A DNA stretch of 64,000 nucleotides from Bosea sp. AS-1 (lineage in GTDB: Bacteria > Pseudomonadota > Alphaproteobacteria > Rhizobiales > Beijerinckiaceae). Made by a program: the position numbers and the translations under genes. The stretch is from the NCBI RefSeq assembly GCF_002220095.1, contig NZ_CP022372.1, forward strand, positions 1,956,501-2,020,500. Direction: 5' to 3'. The notes below the pieces were generated by a model. It saw only the letters and a list, made by a program, of their open reading frames with translations. It was not told the DNA's origin and searched no databases. Positions 1 to 8,564 of the stretch are shown one piece after another (position 1 is the first letter of the stretch; the number at the start of each line of letters is the position of its first letter).

Positions 1-132
1 GTGGATGCTCGCATTGCGGATGCCGACCACCTTCGCGATGTCGGCATAGCTGAAGCCGTTATACCCGCCCTCGATCAGCAGGGAGCGGGCGCAACGCAGG
101 ATTTCATCGGATGTCGACGCTGAGGCGGTCAT
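1..132 (-). CDS. TetR/AcrR family regulator, N-terminal part only
   Basis: The ATG is at 130-132 and the frame runs leftward off the window, so only the first 44 residues are visible. They form a typical TetR N-terminal helix-turn-helix: a leading helix (DEILRCARSLLIEGGY) followed by FSYADIAKVVGIRNASIH, where the recognition helix begins. The ligand-binding domain lies outside the window, so the inducer and target are unknown. An 18-base palindrome just upstream of the start is the probable autoregulatory operator. Family assignment is firm; function beyond DNA binding is not. Confidence 0.85.
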   Translation of the reverse strand, partial: MTASASTSDEILRCARSLLIEGGYNGFSYADIAKVVGIRNASIH

Positions 133-143
133 ACTCGATTTCT

Positions 144-161
144 ACCTACTAGTAAGTAGGT
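144..161. promoter_or_regulatory. Candidate TetR operator
   Basis: A perfect inverted repeat, ACCTACT-AGTA-AGTAGGT, lies 12 bases upstream of the TetR start codon. The 7-base arms and 4-base centre are the size and symmetry expected for a TetR-family dimer site. The position between the regulator start and the rest of the intergenic region suggests autorepression. Binding is inferred from position and symmetry only. Confidence 0.6.
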
Positions 162-196
162 CGTCAAGGCGCGCTCAATCGCCGCAGCGGCGGACC

Positions 197-2554
197 TCAA
201 CCCGCTCTCTGTACGAACGAGTCCAGCACCATCTTCCGGCCGGCCTTGTCGAAATCGACGGTGAGCTTGTTGCCATCGACACTGGCGACGGAGCCGGGGC
301 CGAACTTGACGTGGAAGACGCGGGCACCTTCGCCATAGGCGGATTCACCGGTGGATTTTGCCGTCAGCTCACCCTCGATCAGGAGCGGGCCGCGTTGACG
401 TGAGCTGCCGCCAAAGCCGCGGCCGCTCTCGGAGAAGCCGCTGTTCTTGGCGCGGTTCTCCTGCGCGCGCTGCCAGCCCGGCGTGTTGTAGGTCGAGCCG
501 AAGCTCTCCATCCGGTCGAAGCGCGAGGCGCCGTAGCCGCCTTGCGAATAGCTGGTCGGGGCCTGCTCGACCTCGACATGTTCCTCCGGCAACTCATCGA
601 TGAAGCGCGAGGGCAGGCTGGTCTGCCAGAGGCCGTGGATGCGCCGGTTCGAGGCGAAATAGAGCTTCAGCTTCTTGCGGGCGCGCGTGAGGCCGACATG
701 GGCGAGGCGGCGCTCTTCCTCAAGACCTGCGCGACCGTTCTCGTCGAGCGCGCGCTGGTTGGGGAACAGCCCTTCCTCCCAGCCGGGCAGGAAGACGGTG
801 TCGAATTCCAGCCCCTTGGCCGCATGCAATGTCATGATCGAGACGCGGCGTTGCTCGGCTTCGCCGCCATCGGCGTCCATCACCAGCGAGACGTGCTCGA
901 GGAAGGCGGGCAGGTCGGGGAACTCGTCGAGCGAGCGGACGAGCTCCTTGAGGTTTTCGAGGCGCCCGGCGGCGTCGGCCGAGCGGTCCTTCTTCCACAT
1001 CTCGGTGTAGCCGCTCTCCTCCAGCACGAGCTCGGCGAGCTCGCCCTGGCGCATATGCTCGGCGCGGGCCGACCAGCGGCCGAAGGCATCGACCAGTTCG
1101 CGCAGCGCCGTGCGGGCCTTGGGCTTCAACTCGTCGCTCTCGACCGCGGCGCGGGCCGATTGCATCAGCGAGAAACCGGTGGCGCGGGCGTGGTTGTGCA
1201 GGAGCTGGACCGTCGCGTCGCCGAGGCCGCGCTTGGGCACGTTGACGATGCGCTCGAAGGCGAGATCGTCGGTCGGCGAGACCACGCAGCGCAGATAGGC
1301 GAGCGCATCGCGGATTTCGGCGCGCTCATAGAAGCGCGGGCCGCCGATGACGCGGTAGGGCACGCCAGCCTGGACGAAGCGCTCCTCGATTTCGCGCATC
1401 TGCGCCGAGATGCGCACCAGCACCGCGACCTCACCGAGGTCGAGGCCCTTGGCTTGCATGGCTTCGATTTCGTCGGAGACGAGGCGGGCCTCCTCCTGGC
1501 TGTCCCAGGCGCCAGTGATGGTGACCTTCTCGCCGAGCGCATCCTCGGTGCGGAGCGTCTTGCCGAGGCGGCCTTCATTGCGGGCTATGAGCTTGGAGGC
1601 AGTCGCGAGGATATGGCCGGTCGAGCGGTAGTTGCGCTCCAGCCGGATCACGGTCGCGCCTGGAAAGTCGTGCTCGAAGCGCAGGATGTTGTCGACCTCG
1701 GCGCCGCGCCAGCCATAGATCGACTGGTCGTCGTCGCCGACGCAGCAGATGTTGCGGCGGCCCTGCGCCAGCAGGCGCAGCCAGAGATACTGGGCGGTGT
1801 TGGTGTCCTGGTACTCGTCGACCAGGATGTAGCGGAAGCGCTCGTGATAGGTCTGCAGCACATCCGGGTAGTCGCGGAACAGCGTCAGGCAGTGTAGCAG
1901 CAGATCGCCGAAATCGACGGCATTGAGCGCGAGCAGCCGCTCCTGATAAGCGGCATAGAGCTTGCCCCCCTTGCCATGGGCGAAGACGGCGGCCTCGCCC
2001 GCCGGCACGTCCTTGGGCGCGAGCCCGCGATTCTTCCATGAGTCGATGAAGCCTGCCAGCATGCGGCCGGGCCAGCGCTTCTCGTCGATGTTCTCGGCCT
2101 GGATCACCTGCTTCATCAGGCGGATCTGGTCGTCGGTGTCGAGGATGGTGAAGTCGCTGCGCAGGTCGAGGAGCTCGGCGTGGCGGCGCAGCAGCTTGGC
2201 CGAGATCGAGTGGAAGGTGCCGAGCCAGGGCATGCCCTCGGCAACCGGGCCGACCAGATGGGCGACGCGCTCCTTCATCTCGCGCGCCGCCTTGTTGGTG
2301 AAGGTCACGGCGAGGATCTGGGAGGGATAGGCGCGGCCGGTCGAGATCAGATGGCCGATGCGGGTGGTCAGCACGCGGGTCTTGCCGGTTCCGGCGCCGG
2401 CCAGCACCAGAACCGGGCCTTCCGTCGCCTCGACCGCCTGGCGCTGCTCCGGGTTCAGCCCTGCGAGATAGCCGGCTGCCGGCTGCGCGGCTGCACGCGC
2501 GGCGAGGCCGCCGGGGCGGGGCGAGGGAGCGGAAAAGGCGTCTGTCTCTGACAA
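197..2554 (-). CDS. uvrD: ATP-dependent DNA helicase, UvrD/PcrA type
   Basis: Superfamily 1A 3'-5' DNA helicase that removes damaged strands and clears proteins from DNA in nucleotide excision and mismatch repair. The 785-residue protein shows the helicase motifs in order: a Q-motif (LNPEQRQAV, about residue 33), Walker A GAGTGKT (about 53-59), Walker B VDEYQDTN, motif III GDDDQSIYGWRGA, motif V TLHAAKGLEFD and motif VI GLTRARKK. The C-terminal 40 residues (KFGPGSV...VDFDKAG) form the Tudor-like module usual in PcrA/UvrD. The start is a TTG at 2554; no ATG occurs before the Q-motif. It diverges from the aidB-like gene, so two DNA-damage-associated genes share this intergenic region. Confidence 0.95.
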   Translation of the reverse strand: MSETDAFSAPSPRPGGLAARAAAQPAAGYLAGLNPEQRQAVEATEGPVLVLAGAGTGKTRVLTTRIGHLISTGRAYPSQILAVTFTNKAAREMKERVAHLVGPVAEGMPWLGTFHSISAKLLRRHAELLDLRSDFTILDTDDQIRLMKQVIQAENIDEKRWPGRMLAGFIDSWKNRGLAPKDVPAGEAAVFAHGKGGKLYAAYQERLLALNAVDFGDLLLHCLTLFRDYPDVLQTYHERFRYILVDEYQDTNTAQYLWLRLLAQGRRNICCVGDDDQSIYGWRGAEVDNILRFEHDFPGATVIRLERNYRSTGHILATASKLIARNEGRLGKTLRTEDALGEKVTITGAWDSQEEARLVSDEIEAMQAKGLDLGEVAVLVRISAQMREIEERFVQAGVPYRVIGGPRFYERAEIRDALAYLRCVVSPTDDLAFERIVNVPKRGLGDATVQLLHNHARATGFSLMQSARAAVESDELKPKARTALRELVDAFGRWSARAEHMRQGELAELVLEESGYTEMWKKDRSADAAGRLENLKELVRSLDEFPDLPAFLEHVSLVMDADGGEAEQRRVSIMTLHAAKGLEFDTVFLPGWEEGLFPNQRALDENGRAGLEEERRLAHVGLTRARKKLKLYFASNRRIHGLWQTSLPSRFIDELPEEHVEVEQAPTSYSQGGYGASRFDRMESFGSTYNTPGWQRAQENRAKNSGFSESGRGFGGSSRQRGPLLIEGELTAKSTGESAYGEGARVFHVKFGPGSVASVDGNKLTVDFDKAGRKMVLDSFVQRAG

Positions 2555-2614
2555 GGGTATGCGCTGCTCGTGCGTGATTCGTTCTCCAGCGAATATAGGG
2601 CGTCGATGTCAGGA

Positions 2615-2644
2615 TTGCGCCCTGCCGGAGCGATCATTTTATAC
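2615..2644 (+). promoter_or_regulatory. Possible promoter of the aidB-like gene
   Basis: TTGCGC (2615-2620) and TTATAC (2639-2644) are separated by 18 bases and lie 25 bases before the start codon. The match to a sigma-70 promoter is moderate. No LexA-type or Ada-box sequence was recognised here. Confidence 0.35.
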
Positions 2645-2669
2645 TCCGTTCCACAAGGAGGTGGCAGCA

Positions 2670-4319
2670 ATGGCAGAGCCGGACAGGCAAAACCGCTGGG
2701 AGATCACCAATCAGGTGCCGATACTGGCCGGGTACGACGCCTTCGCCGCGGATCCGGCCTTGCCCGGCATCGTCTCTGCATTCGGTGCCGACTGGGCGCG
2801 CGAGAGGCTACACGAGGCGGGGCGGACGATCGGCTCGGCGCGGGTGCAGGAGCTGGCTTATCTCGCCAACCGCTACACGCCCGAACTTCGGGCCTTCGAC
2901 CGTTTCGGCAACCGCATCGACGAGATCGCGTTCCACCCGGCCTGGCACGAGTTGATGGGCCTCGCCATTGGGCAGGAGACGCATGCGCTGGCCTGGAATC
3001 GGCCCGAGACCGGGGCGCAGGTGGCACGGGCCGTGCTGCAATATCTCTGGTACGGCACCGAGCCTGGGATCTGCTGCCCGATCAACATGACCTATGCCGC
3101 CGTGCCGGTGATGAAGCAGGACCCTCTGCTTTGGAAGCAGTGGGGCTCTCTCGTCACCTCGAACCGTTACGATCCGCGGCAGGGGCCGGCCCATCTCAAG
3201 ACGGGCGCGACCGTCGGCACGGCGATGACGGAGACGCAAGGCGGCTCGGATCTGCGCCAGACCCAGACCTATGCCAAGGAGAATGGCGACGGCACCTGGT
3301 CTCTGTTCGGGCAAAAGTGGTTCTTCTCGGTGCCGCATTCCGACGTGTTCCTGACGCTGGCACGGACGGGCGAGGGCATATCCTGCTTCGCCGTGCCGGG
3401 CTGGCTGCCGGACGGATCGCGCAACGGCATTGCGATCCAACGGCTCAAGGAAAAAGTCGGCAACCGTTCGAGCGCCTCCTCCGAGGTCGAGTTTCGTGGC
3501 GCCATCGGGCATCTCATCGGCGAGAAGGGCCGGGGCATCCGCACCGGCCTGTCGATGAACCACAATTCGCGGCTCGACATCGCTGCCGCATCGTCTGGGC
3601 TGATGCGGATGGCGGTCTCGCTCGCGGCGCATCACGCGCAGCATCGGCGCGCGTTCCAGAAGGCGCTGATCGACCAGCCGATCATGCAGAATGTGCTGGC
3701 CGATCTGGCGATCGAGGCCGAAGCGGCCGCCTGGCTGGCCTTCAGGCTCTTTGCCGCGCTCGACCGGCAGGAGGAATCCGCGAGCGAGCGGCTGCTGGCG
3801 CGGGTCGGCGCGCCGATCGCGAAATACTGGATCACGCGGCGGGCGCCGGCCGTCGTCACCGAGGCGCTGGAATGCCATGGCGGCAACGGCTTCATCGAGG
3901 AGAACCCCATCGCGCGGCTCTATCGCGAGGCGCCGCTCAACGCGATCTGGGAAGGCTCGGGCAACGTCATCTGCCTCGACGTGCTGCGCTCGCTGGCGCG
4001 CGAGGAGGGAGCCGTCGATGTGCTGCGGGCCGAGCTGACTGCGGCCGCGGGCGCTGACCGGCGCTATGACGCGGCACTGAAGCGTCTCGAGGGTGAATTG
4101 CCGGAGATGATCCGCAGCGAGGGGCAGGCCCGGCGGCTGACCGAGCGGCTGGCGCTTGCACTGCAAGCCTCGCTGCTGCTGCGTTTTGCGCCCGCGCCGG
4201 TGGCGGACGCTTTCATCGCGACAAGATCGGGGGACGGCTGGTCGGGGCAGTTCGGCGACCTGCCGACGAATATCGATGCGGCGGCGCTGGCGCGAAGGGC
4301 AGTGCCGGCGGTTCCGTGA
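2670..4319 (+). CDS. aidB: AidB-like acyl-CoA dehydrogenase
   Basis: Flavoprotein of the acyl-CoA dehydrogenase superfamily in the AidB branch, 549 residues. AidB of E. coli belongs to the adaptive response to DNA alkylation and binds DNA. Diagnostic stretches are MTETQGGSDLRQT (FAD/substrate region), CHGGNGFIEENPIARLYREA and NAIWEGSGNVICLDVLR, the latter two being AidB hallmarks. The start is the ATG at 2670, seven bases after a strong AAGGAGG (2655-2661); the frame is open further upstream but has no supporting ribosome site. An alternative is an ordinary catabolic acyl-CoA or isovaleryl-CoA dehydrogenase, but the long C-terminal extension and motifs favour AidB. No ada or alkB is nearby. 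Confidence 0.88.
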   Translation: MAEPDRQNRWEITNQVPILAGYDAFAADPALPGIVSAFGADWARERLHEAGRTIGSARVQELAYLANRYTPELRAFDRFGNRIDEIAFHPAWHELMGLAIGQETHALAWNRPETGAQVARAVLQYLWYGTEPGICCPINMTYAAVPVMKQDPLLWKQWGSLVTSNRYDPRQGPAHLKTGATVGTAMTETQGGSDLRQTQTYAKENGDGTWSLFGQKWFFSVPHSDVFLTLARTGEGISCFAVPGWLPDGSRNGIAIQRLKEKVGNRSSASSEVEFRGAIGHLIGEKGRGIRTGLSMNHNSRLDIAAASSGLMRMAVSLAAHHAQHRRAFQKALIDQPIMQNVLADLAIEAEAAAWLAFRLFAALDRQEESASERLLARVGAPIAKYWITRRAPAVVTEALECHGGNGFIEENPIARLYREAPLNAIWEGSGNVICLDVLRSLAREEGAVDVLRAELTAAAGADRRYDAALKRLEGELPEMIRSEGQARRLTERLALALQASLLLRFAPAPVADAFIATRSGDGWSGQFGDLPTNIDAAALARRAVPAVP

Positions 4320-4364
4320 CCGCCGGCATGTTCGGGGCGAGCCCGGCCGCGAGGGGCGCGGTCA
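4317..4364. terminator. Inverted repeat between converging aidB and msrB
   Basis: TGACCGC (4317-4323) and GCGGTCA (4358-4364) form an outer stem that contains the stop codons of both converging genes. The interior is G+C rich and can pair further. There is no T tract, so intrinsic termination is uncertain. Confidence 0.35.
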
Positions 4365-4802
4365 GCCCTGTTCCGGTGCGAAGTTCATCGCCTCGCCGTT
4401 GATGCAGTAGCGCAGGCCGGTTGGCGGAGGACCGTCCGGGAAGACGTGGCCGAGATGGCCGCCGCAATTGGCGCAATGCACCTCGACGCGGTGCATGCCG
4501 TGGCTGAAATCCTCGGTGGTGCCGACAGCGCCCTCCAGCGGCTGATCGAAGCTCGGCCAGCCGGTGCCGCTTTCGAACTTCTTGTGCGACTTGAACAGGG
4601 GCTGATCGCAGCCGGCGCAGGAGAAGGTTCCGGCGCGCTTCTCGTAATTGAGCGCGCAGGAGCCCGCCCGCTCGGTGCCGTGGCCGCGCAGGATGCGGTA
4701 TTGCTCCGGCGTCAGACGCTGGCGCCATTCGGCATCGGTGAGCTGGAAGGGAAAGGTCTCGGCCTGCTTCTTCTCGGTGCCGAACATGCGCGTCAGACCC
4801 AT
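4362..4802 (-). CDS. msrB: Peptide-methionine (R)-S-oxide reductase MsrB
   Basis: Reduces the R epimer of methionine sulfoxide in oxidised proteins. The 146-residue chain has both zinc-binding pairs, CAGC (62, 65) and CANC (110, 113), the FESGTGWPSF substrate loop and the catalytic cysteine in RYCIN (Cys133). Cys49 is a plausible resolving cysteine. The start is the ATG at 4800-4802, preceded on its strand by AGAAGGAG; an open extension upstream lacks support. It diverges from btaA across 192 bases. It is a single-domain MsrB without a fused MsrA. Confidence 0.95.
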   Translation of the reverse strand: MGLTRMFGTEKKQAETFPFQLTDAEWRQRLTPEQYRILRGHGTERAGSCALNYEKRAGTFSCAGCDQPLFKSHKKFESGTGWPSFDQPLEGAVGTTEDFSHGMHRVEVHCANCGGHLGHVFPDGPPPTGLRYCINGEAMNFAPEQG

Positions 4803-4929
4803 GATGATCTCCTTCTCGGCGGATGGCGCGGTATGCCACCGGCCCGCTGCGCCCAATATGGCGCTTCGGGTGCCGATTTTCAGCCCCCGCCGATAGGGCG
4901 CAACGCTTCACGATGGCGGCATTGCCGAC

Positions 4930-4947
4930 CCGTCACCGCACCGTCAT
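4930..4947 (+). promoter_or_regulatory. Candidate Pho box upstream of btaA
   Basis: Two direct 7-base repeats with the 11-base period of a PhoB site: CCGTCAC-CGCA-CCGTCAT. Compared with the Pho box half-site CTGTCAT they match at 5 and 6 of 7 positions. The site ends 47 bases before the btaA start, a usual position for an activator. Betaine-lipid synthesis by BtaAB is known to be phosphate-starvation induced in rhizobia, which supports the reading. Binding itself is not shown. Confidence 0.6.
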
Positions 4948-4994
4948 GCGACTCCTCTAGTCGGCTCGCCACCTTGAAAGGGAGGCGGGAACCA

Positions 4995-6248
4995 GTGACG
5001 CAGACGGCACGCACGGTTCGTCGGACGACCACACTGGGCCTGAGCACGGCGGTCCAGCGCAGCAAGCGGCTCTCCAAGGCGGGTCTGCTGGAATGGATGT
5101 TCACCCGTGCCTTCTCGGGGTTGGTCTATCCGCAGATCTGGGAGGATCCGGTCGTCGACATGGCGGCGCTAGGGCTCCAGGCCGACGACCATGTCGTCGC
5201 CATCGCCTCGGGCTCCTGCAACATCCTGTCCTATCTGACCGCGGCGCCGATCCGGGTCAGCGCCGTCGATCTCAATGGCGCCCATATCGCGCTGGGGCGG
5301 CTGAAGCTCGCCGCTTTGGGTCGCATGACCGATCATGCGACGTTCCGGCGCTTCTTCGGGGCTGCCGACGCCCGCGAGAACGTGGCGCTCTACGACCGCG
5401 AGATCGCGCCGCATCTCGATTCCGTCTCGCGCGGCTACTGGGAGGGGCGGGGGCTCTACGGCCGACGCCGGATCAGTCTTTTCGCCAACGGCTTCTACCG
5501 CTATGGGCTGCTCGGCCGCTTCATCGGCACCGGCCATGTGCTGGCACGCCTGCTCGGCGGTCATCCACGTGCGATGCTGGCGGCGCGCGATCTCGCCGAA
5601 CAGCGGGCGCTCTACGAGAGGCATCTTGCCCCGGTCTTCGATCGCAGGCTGGTGCGCTGGCTGGTGCGTCAGCCGGCCTCGCTCTACGGGCTCGGCATCC
5701 CGCCGGCGCAGTACAAGGCACTCGCCGCCGATGGCGAGGATGGCATTCTCGGCGCGCTCAAGCTCAGGCTCGAGCGGCTGGCCTGCGATTTCGATCTCAA
5801 GGACAACTACTTCGCGCAGCAGGCTTTCGGCCGCCGTTATGGCACGGGCAGCGACGCGGCGCTGCCGCCCTATCTCCAGCCGCAGAATTTTACGGCGGTG
5901 AAAGAGCGGGCCGGTGCCGTCAGCTATCGTCAGAGCGCAATCACGGCCTTTCTGGAGGACCAGCCGGCCAAGAGCTGCGACGCCTTTGTGCTGCTCGATG
6001 CGCAGGACTGGATGAACGATGCCGAACTGGCGGCGCTGTGGTCGCAGATCACGCGCACGGCCCGGCCGGGCGCGCGGGTGATCTTCCGCACGGCTGCCGA
6101 TGAGCGCCTGCTGCCTGGGCGGGTGCCGGATGCACTTCTCGACCAGTGGCGTTATGACGAGGCGAGGAGCCGCGCGCTTTGCCGTCAGGACCGCTCGGCG
6201 ATCTATGGCGGCTTTCACCTCTACACAATGCCGGAGCAGGCCGCGTGA
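4995..6248 (+). CDS. btaA: BtaA: SAM:diacylglycerol 3-amino-3-carboxypropyltransferase
   Basis: First enzyme of diacylglyceryl-N,N,N-trimethylhomoserine (DGTS) betaine lipid synthesis: it transfers the aminocarboxypropyl group of S-adenosylmethionine to diacylglycerol. The protein has 417 residues and the family landmarks YPQIWEDPVVDMAAL near the N terminus, IASGSCNILSYL and AVDLNGAHIALGRLKLAAL (SAM-binding fold), and LDAQDWM in the C-terminal part. The start chosen is GTG at 4995, after GGGAGGCGGG. It overlaps btaB by four bases (GTGA), so the two are translationally coupled. A candidate Pho box lies upstream. The lipid replaces phospholipids when phosphate is scarce. Confidence 0.92.
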   Translation: MTQTARTVRRTTTLGLSTAVQRSKRLSKAGLLEWMFTRAFSGLVYPQIWEDPVVDMAALGLQADDHVVAIASGSCNILSYLTAAPIRVSAVDLNGAHIALGRLKLAALGRMTDHATFRRFFGAADARENVALYDREIAPHLDSVSRGYWEGRGLYGRRRISLFANGFYRYGLLGRFIGTGHVLARLLGGHPRAMLAARDLAEQRALYERHLAPVFDRRLVRWLVRQPASLYGLGIPPAQYKALAADGEDGILGALKLRLERLACDFDLKDNYFAQQAFGRRYGTGSDAALPPYLQPQNFTAVKERAGAVSYRQSAITAFLEDQPAKSCDAFVLLDAQDWMNDAELAALWSQITRTARPGARVIFRTAADERLLPGRVPDALLDQWRYDEARSRALCRQDRSAIYGGFHLYTMPEQAA

Positions 6249-6913
6249 GCGCGGCCGGGCCGGCCGGTTCCGCCGCCGGGCTGATGGACCGGATCTACCG
6301 GCATCAGCGGCACATCTACGATGCCAGCCGCAAGTTCTATCTGCTCGGCCGCGACGGGTTGATCGAAGGGCTCGAGCCACCGCCCGGCGCGGCGATCCTG
6401 GAGATCGGCTGCGGCACCGGGCGCAACCTCGTCAAGATCGCGCGGCGCTATCCGGGGTGCGACTGCTACGGGCTCGATGTTTCCGCCGAGATGCTGGCGA
6501 CGGCGCGAGCTTCGGTGTCGCGCGCTGGGCTGGCCGACCGGATCAGGCTGGCGCAGGCCGATGCGACCGGTTTCGATCCGCAGGTGCTGTTCGGCCGACC
6601 GGGCTTCGATCGGATCGTGATCTCCTACGCCTTGTCGATGATCCCACCCTGGCAGCCGGTGGTGACGGAGGCGCTGCGGCGGCTCAATGCGGGCGGCTCG
6701 CTGCATGTCGTCGATTTCGGCGATCAGGCCGGGCTGCCGGGCGCGTTCAAGAGTCTGCTGTCGCGCTGGCTCGCGCTGTTCCATGTGACGCCGCGCGAGG
6801 ATCTGCCCGCGGTGATGCGCCAACTCTCGCAGGTGGCCGGAGCCGGCTGCCGCGTGGCGACGCCCTATCGCGGCTATGCGGTGCATGCCGTGGCGGAGAT
6901 GCCGCGGGGCTAG
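6245..6913 (+). CDS. btaB: BtaB: SAM-dependent N-methyltransferase of betaine lipid synthesis
   Basis: Class I methyltransferase of 222 residues that trimethylates the BtaA product to complete DGTS. The Rossmann motif I is ILEIGCGTGRNL (about residues 52-63), followed by YGLDVSAEML (motif II) and VISYALSMIPPW (post-motif III), the last being characteristic of BtaB and related phospholipid methyltransferases. Translation starts at a GTG overlapping the btaA stop codon. The pairing with btaA makes the assignment specific; alone it could be read as a generic methyltransferase. Confidence 0.9.
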   Translation: MSAAGPAGSAAGLMDRIYRHQRHIYDASRKFYLLGRDGLIEGLEPPPGAAILEIGCGTGRNLVKIARRYPGCDCYGLDVSAEMLATARASVSRAGLADRIRLAQADATGFDPQVLFGRPGFDRIVISYALSMIPPWQPVVTEALRRLNAGGSLHVVDFGDQAGLPGAFKSLLSRWLALFHVTPREDLPAVMRQLSQVAGAGCRVATPYRGYAVHAVAEMPRG

Positions 6914-6981
6914 GGCATCTCCGAGCCCGCCCCTGACGGCGTCCTTGGCCGCGGGCCTCGCAACCCGCTATCGTCCGGAGA

Positions 6982-7779
6982 ATGGAGAGCGCCGATTCCA
7001 GCCTAGCCGAAAGCCGGTTCGAGACCCTGCGGGGCCGGCTGCGCCAGCTCTATCACGGCCGCACCCCGACTGCCCTGCGCTTTCAGGCGGTGACGACCGT
7101 CGTCGATCTGCTCATCATCGCTTTCTTCATCATCACGCCGCTGCTGAAGGACAAGCCGGCCTTCCTCTGGATCGATTATTCGGTCGCGGTGATCATGATC
7201 GCGGAGATCGGAGCGCGGCTGCTCGCATCGACCAACATGCTGCGTCTGTTGCGCCAGCCGACCATGCTGCTCGACCTCTTCATCCTCCTGACGCTGCTCA
7301 TGCCGCAATGGCTGGAGAATTTCGGCTTCCTGCGCATCCTGCGGCTGTGGTCGCTCTCGCATAAGGGCATCGTCTGGACGCAGTTCCGGACCACTCGCTT
7401 CCGCGAGTGGGAGAACGTGGTGCGCGCGCTCGGCAACATCGCCACGTTCCTCTTCGTCGTCACCGGCTTCGTCTACACCTTCTTCTTCCGGCAGGCGGGC
7501 GGGCTGGAGAGCTATGTCCAGGCGCTCTATTTCACGGTCGCGACCGTCACCACCACCGGCTTCGGCGACGTGACCCTGCCAGGGATCGCCGGGAAATTGA
7601 CCTCGATCGTCGTCATGATCGTTGGCATCACCCTGTTCGTGCGGTTGGCGCAGACCTTGTTCCGCCCCAACAAGATTCTCTTTCCCTGCCCGGAATGCGC
7701 ATTGCAGCGCCATGAGCCCGACGCGGTCTACTGCAAGGCCTGCGGGCACCGGCTGAAGATACCGGACGAGGGCGAGTGA
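6982..7779 (+). CDS. Six-segment potassium-type ion channel with C-terminal zinc ribbon
   Basis: A 265-residue membrane protein with voltage-gated-channel topology. Hydrophobic segments lie near residues 37-53, 62-80, 95-108 and 150-169, then a pore helix and selectivity filter TTTGFGD (190-196), then a last segment near 205-225. The stretch 117-128 (FLRILRLWSLSH) resembles a reduced S4 voltage sensor with few basic residues. The filter is GFG rather than GYG, still compatible with K+ selectivity. Instead of a cyclic-nucleotide or RCK domain, the tail carries CPEC...CKAC (236, 239, 251, 254), a zinc-ribbon-like knuckle. Physiological role unknown. The ATG at 6982 follows GGAGA. It converges with the thioesterase gene. 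Confidence 0.85.
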   Translation: MESADSSLAESRFETLRGRLRQLYHGRTPTALRFQAVTTVVDLLIIAFFIITPLLKDKPAFLWIDYSVAVIMIAEIGARLLASTNMLRLLRQPTMLLDLFILLTLLMPQWLENFGFLRILRLWSLSHKGIVWTQFRTTRFREWENVVRALGNIATFLFVVTGFVYTFFFRQAGGLESYVQALYFTVATVTTTGFGDVTLPGIAGKLTSIVVMIVGITLFVRLAQTLFRPNKILFPCPECALQRHEPDAVYCKACGHRLKIPDEGE

Positions 7780-7788
7780 GACCGCCGC

Positions 7789-8349
7789 TCAGTGTCGGGT
7801 TTCGGTCTCGGGTTCCCTCGCCGGATCCTCGACCTTGATCGACCGCCGCTCCGGCATGCCGATGATCCGCCCGACCGCGGCCGGCAGCGGCATCATGCTG
7901 TGGGCGGCCTTCATCAGCGCGAGATTGGCGAGGATGTCGGGCGGGAAGGGCGTCACCTTGCGATGGACCATGTCGACATGGAGCGACATGTTCTCGCTGG
8001 TGGCGGCAAGCCAGCCTTCGTTCGCGTGGCGCATCTCAAGGTAATAGTGCAGCCGCTTGTCGTCGAAGGCGATGAGCTGGGCGGTGACGCGGACGAGGTC
8101 GCCCTCGGTCAACTCCCGCTTGTAGAGGACGTGGCATTCGGCGGTGAAGGTCGAGGCATGGCGCGTCTCGACATAGTCTCTGGTCAGCCCGACGAGCGAG
8201 AAGACCTCGTCGACCGCGCGGTCGAACAGCACATGATAATAGGCCATGTTGAGATGACCGTTGTAGTCAATCCATTGCGGCTCGACCCGCATGGACGACG
8301 AAACGAAGGGTGCGAAGAACAGCGCCGGGGCGCGAGTCTCGTTCGTCAT
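7789..8349 (-). CDS. Hot-dog fold acyl-CoA thioesterase
   Basis: A 186-residue protein of the 4HBT/YbgC-like superfamily that hydrolyses thioesters. The signature is VEPQWIDYNGHLNMAYYHVLFD (residues 22-43), where the Asp/Asn and His positions match the active-site region, followed by the long hot-dog helix. The C-terminal part (VTPFPPDI, MPLPAAVGRIIGMP) resembles thioesterases found with carnitine or betainyl-CoA catabolism, but no such genes are adjacent. The ATG at 8347-8349 is preceded on its strand by GGGAGGG; an in-frame extension upstream is unsupported. Substrate unknown. Confidence 0.85.
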   Translation of the reverse strand: MTNETRAPALFFAPFVSSSMRVEPQWIDYNGHLNMAYYHVLFDRAVDEVFSLVGLTRDYVETRHASTFTAECHVLYKRELTEGDLVRVTAQLIAFDDKRLHYYLEMRHANEGWLAATSENMSLHVDMVHRKVTPFPPDILANLALMKAAHSMMPLPAAVGRIIGMPERRSIKVEDPAREPETETRH

Positions 8350-8564
8350 GGTCCGCCCTCCCTGTCCAGCGCCTCGTTCAAGGGGTGGCAGCATTATTTC
8401 TGCTGCCCATCCGTCATTTGCGTGCTCTATTATGAACCGATCCTGACCGTTGCCGATCGGCTCGGCGCGGGCAGAAAACAACCCGCACCGGAACGATCTC
8501 GCGATCGTAACCGGGGACGAAGCCGATCTGTTCCAAATCTAAGCGCCAAACCCGGATATTGACA

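Noticed and set aside
2570..2670. A possible SOS (LexA) site between uvrD and the aidB-like gene
   Set aside because: I looked for GTTC-N7-GTTC and GAAC-N7-GAAC on both strands; only an isolated GTTC next to AATA is present, which does not match.
2808..4166. A 450-codon open frame opposite the aidB-like gene
   Set aside because: High GC content keeps antisense frames open; the product is Arg/Gly/Pro-rich, without motifs, and fully covered by a well-supported gene.
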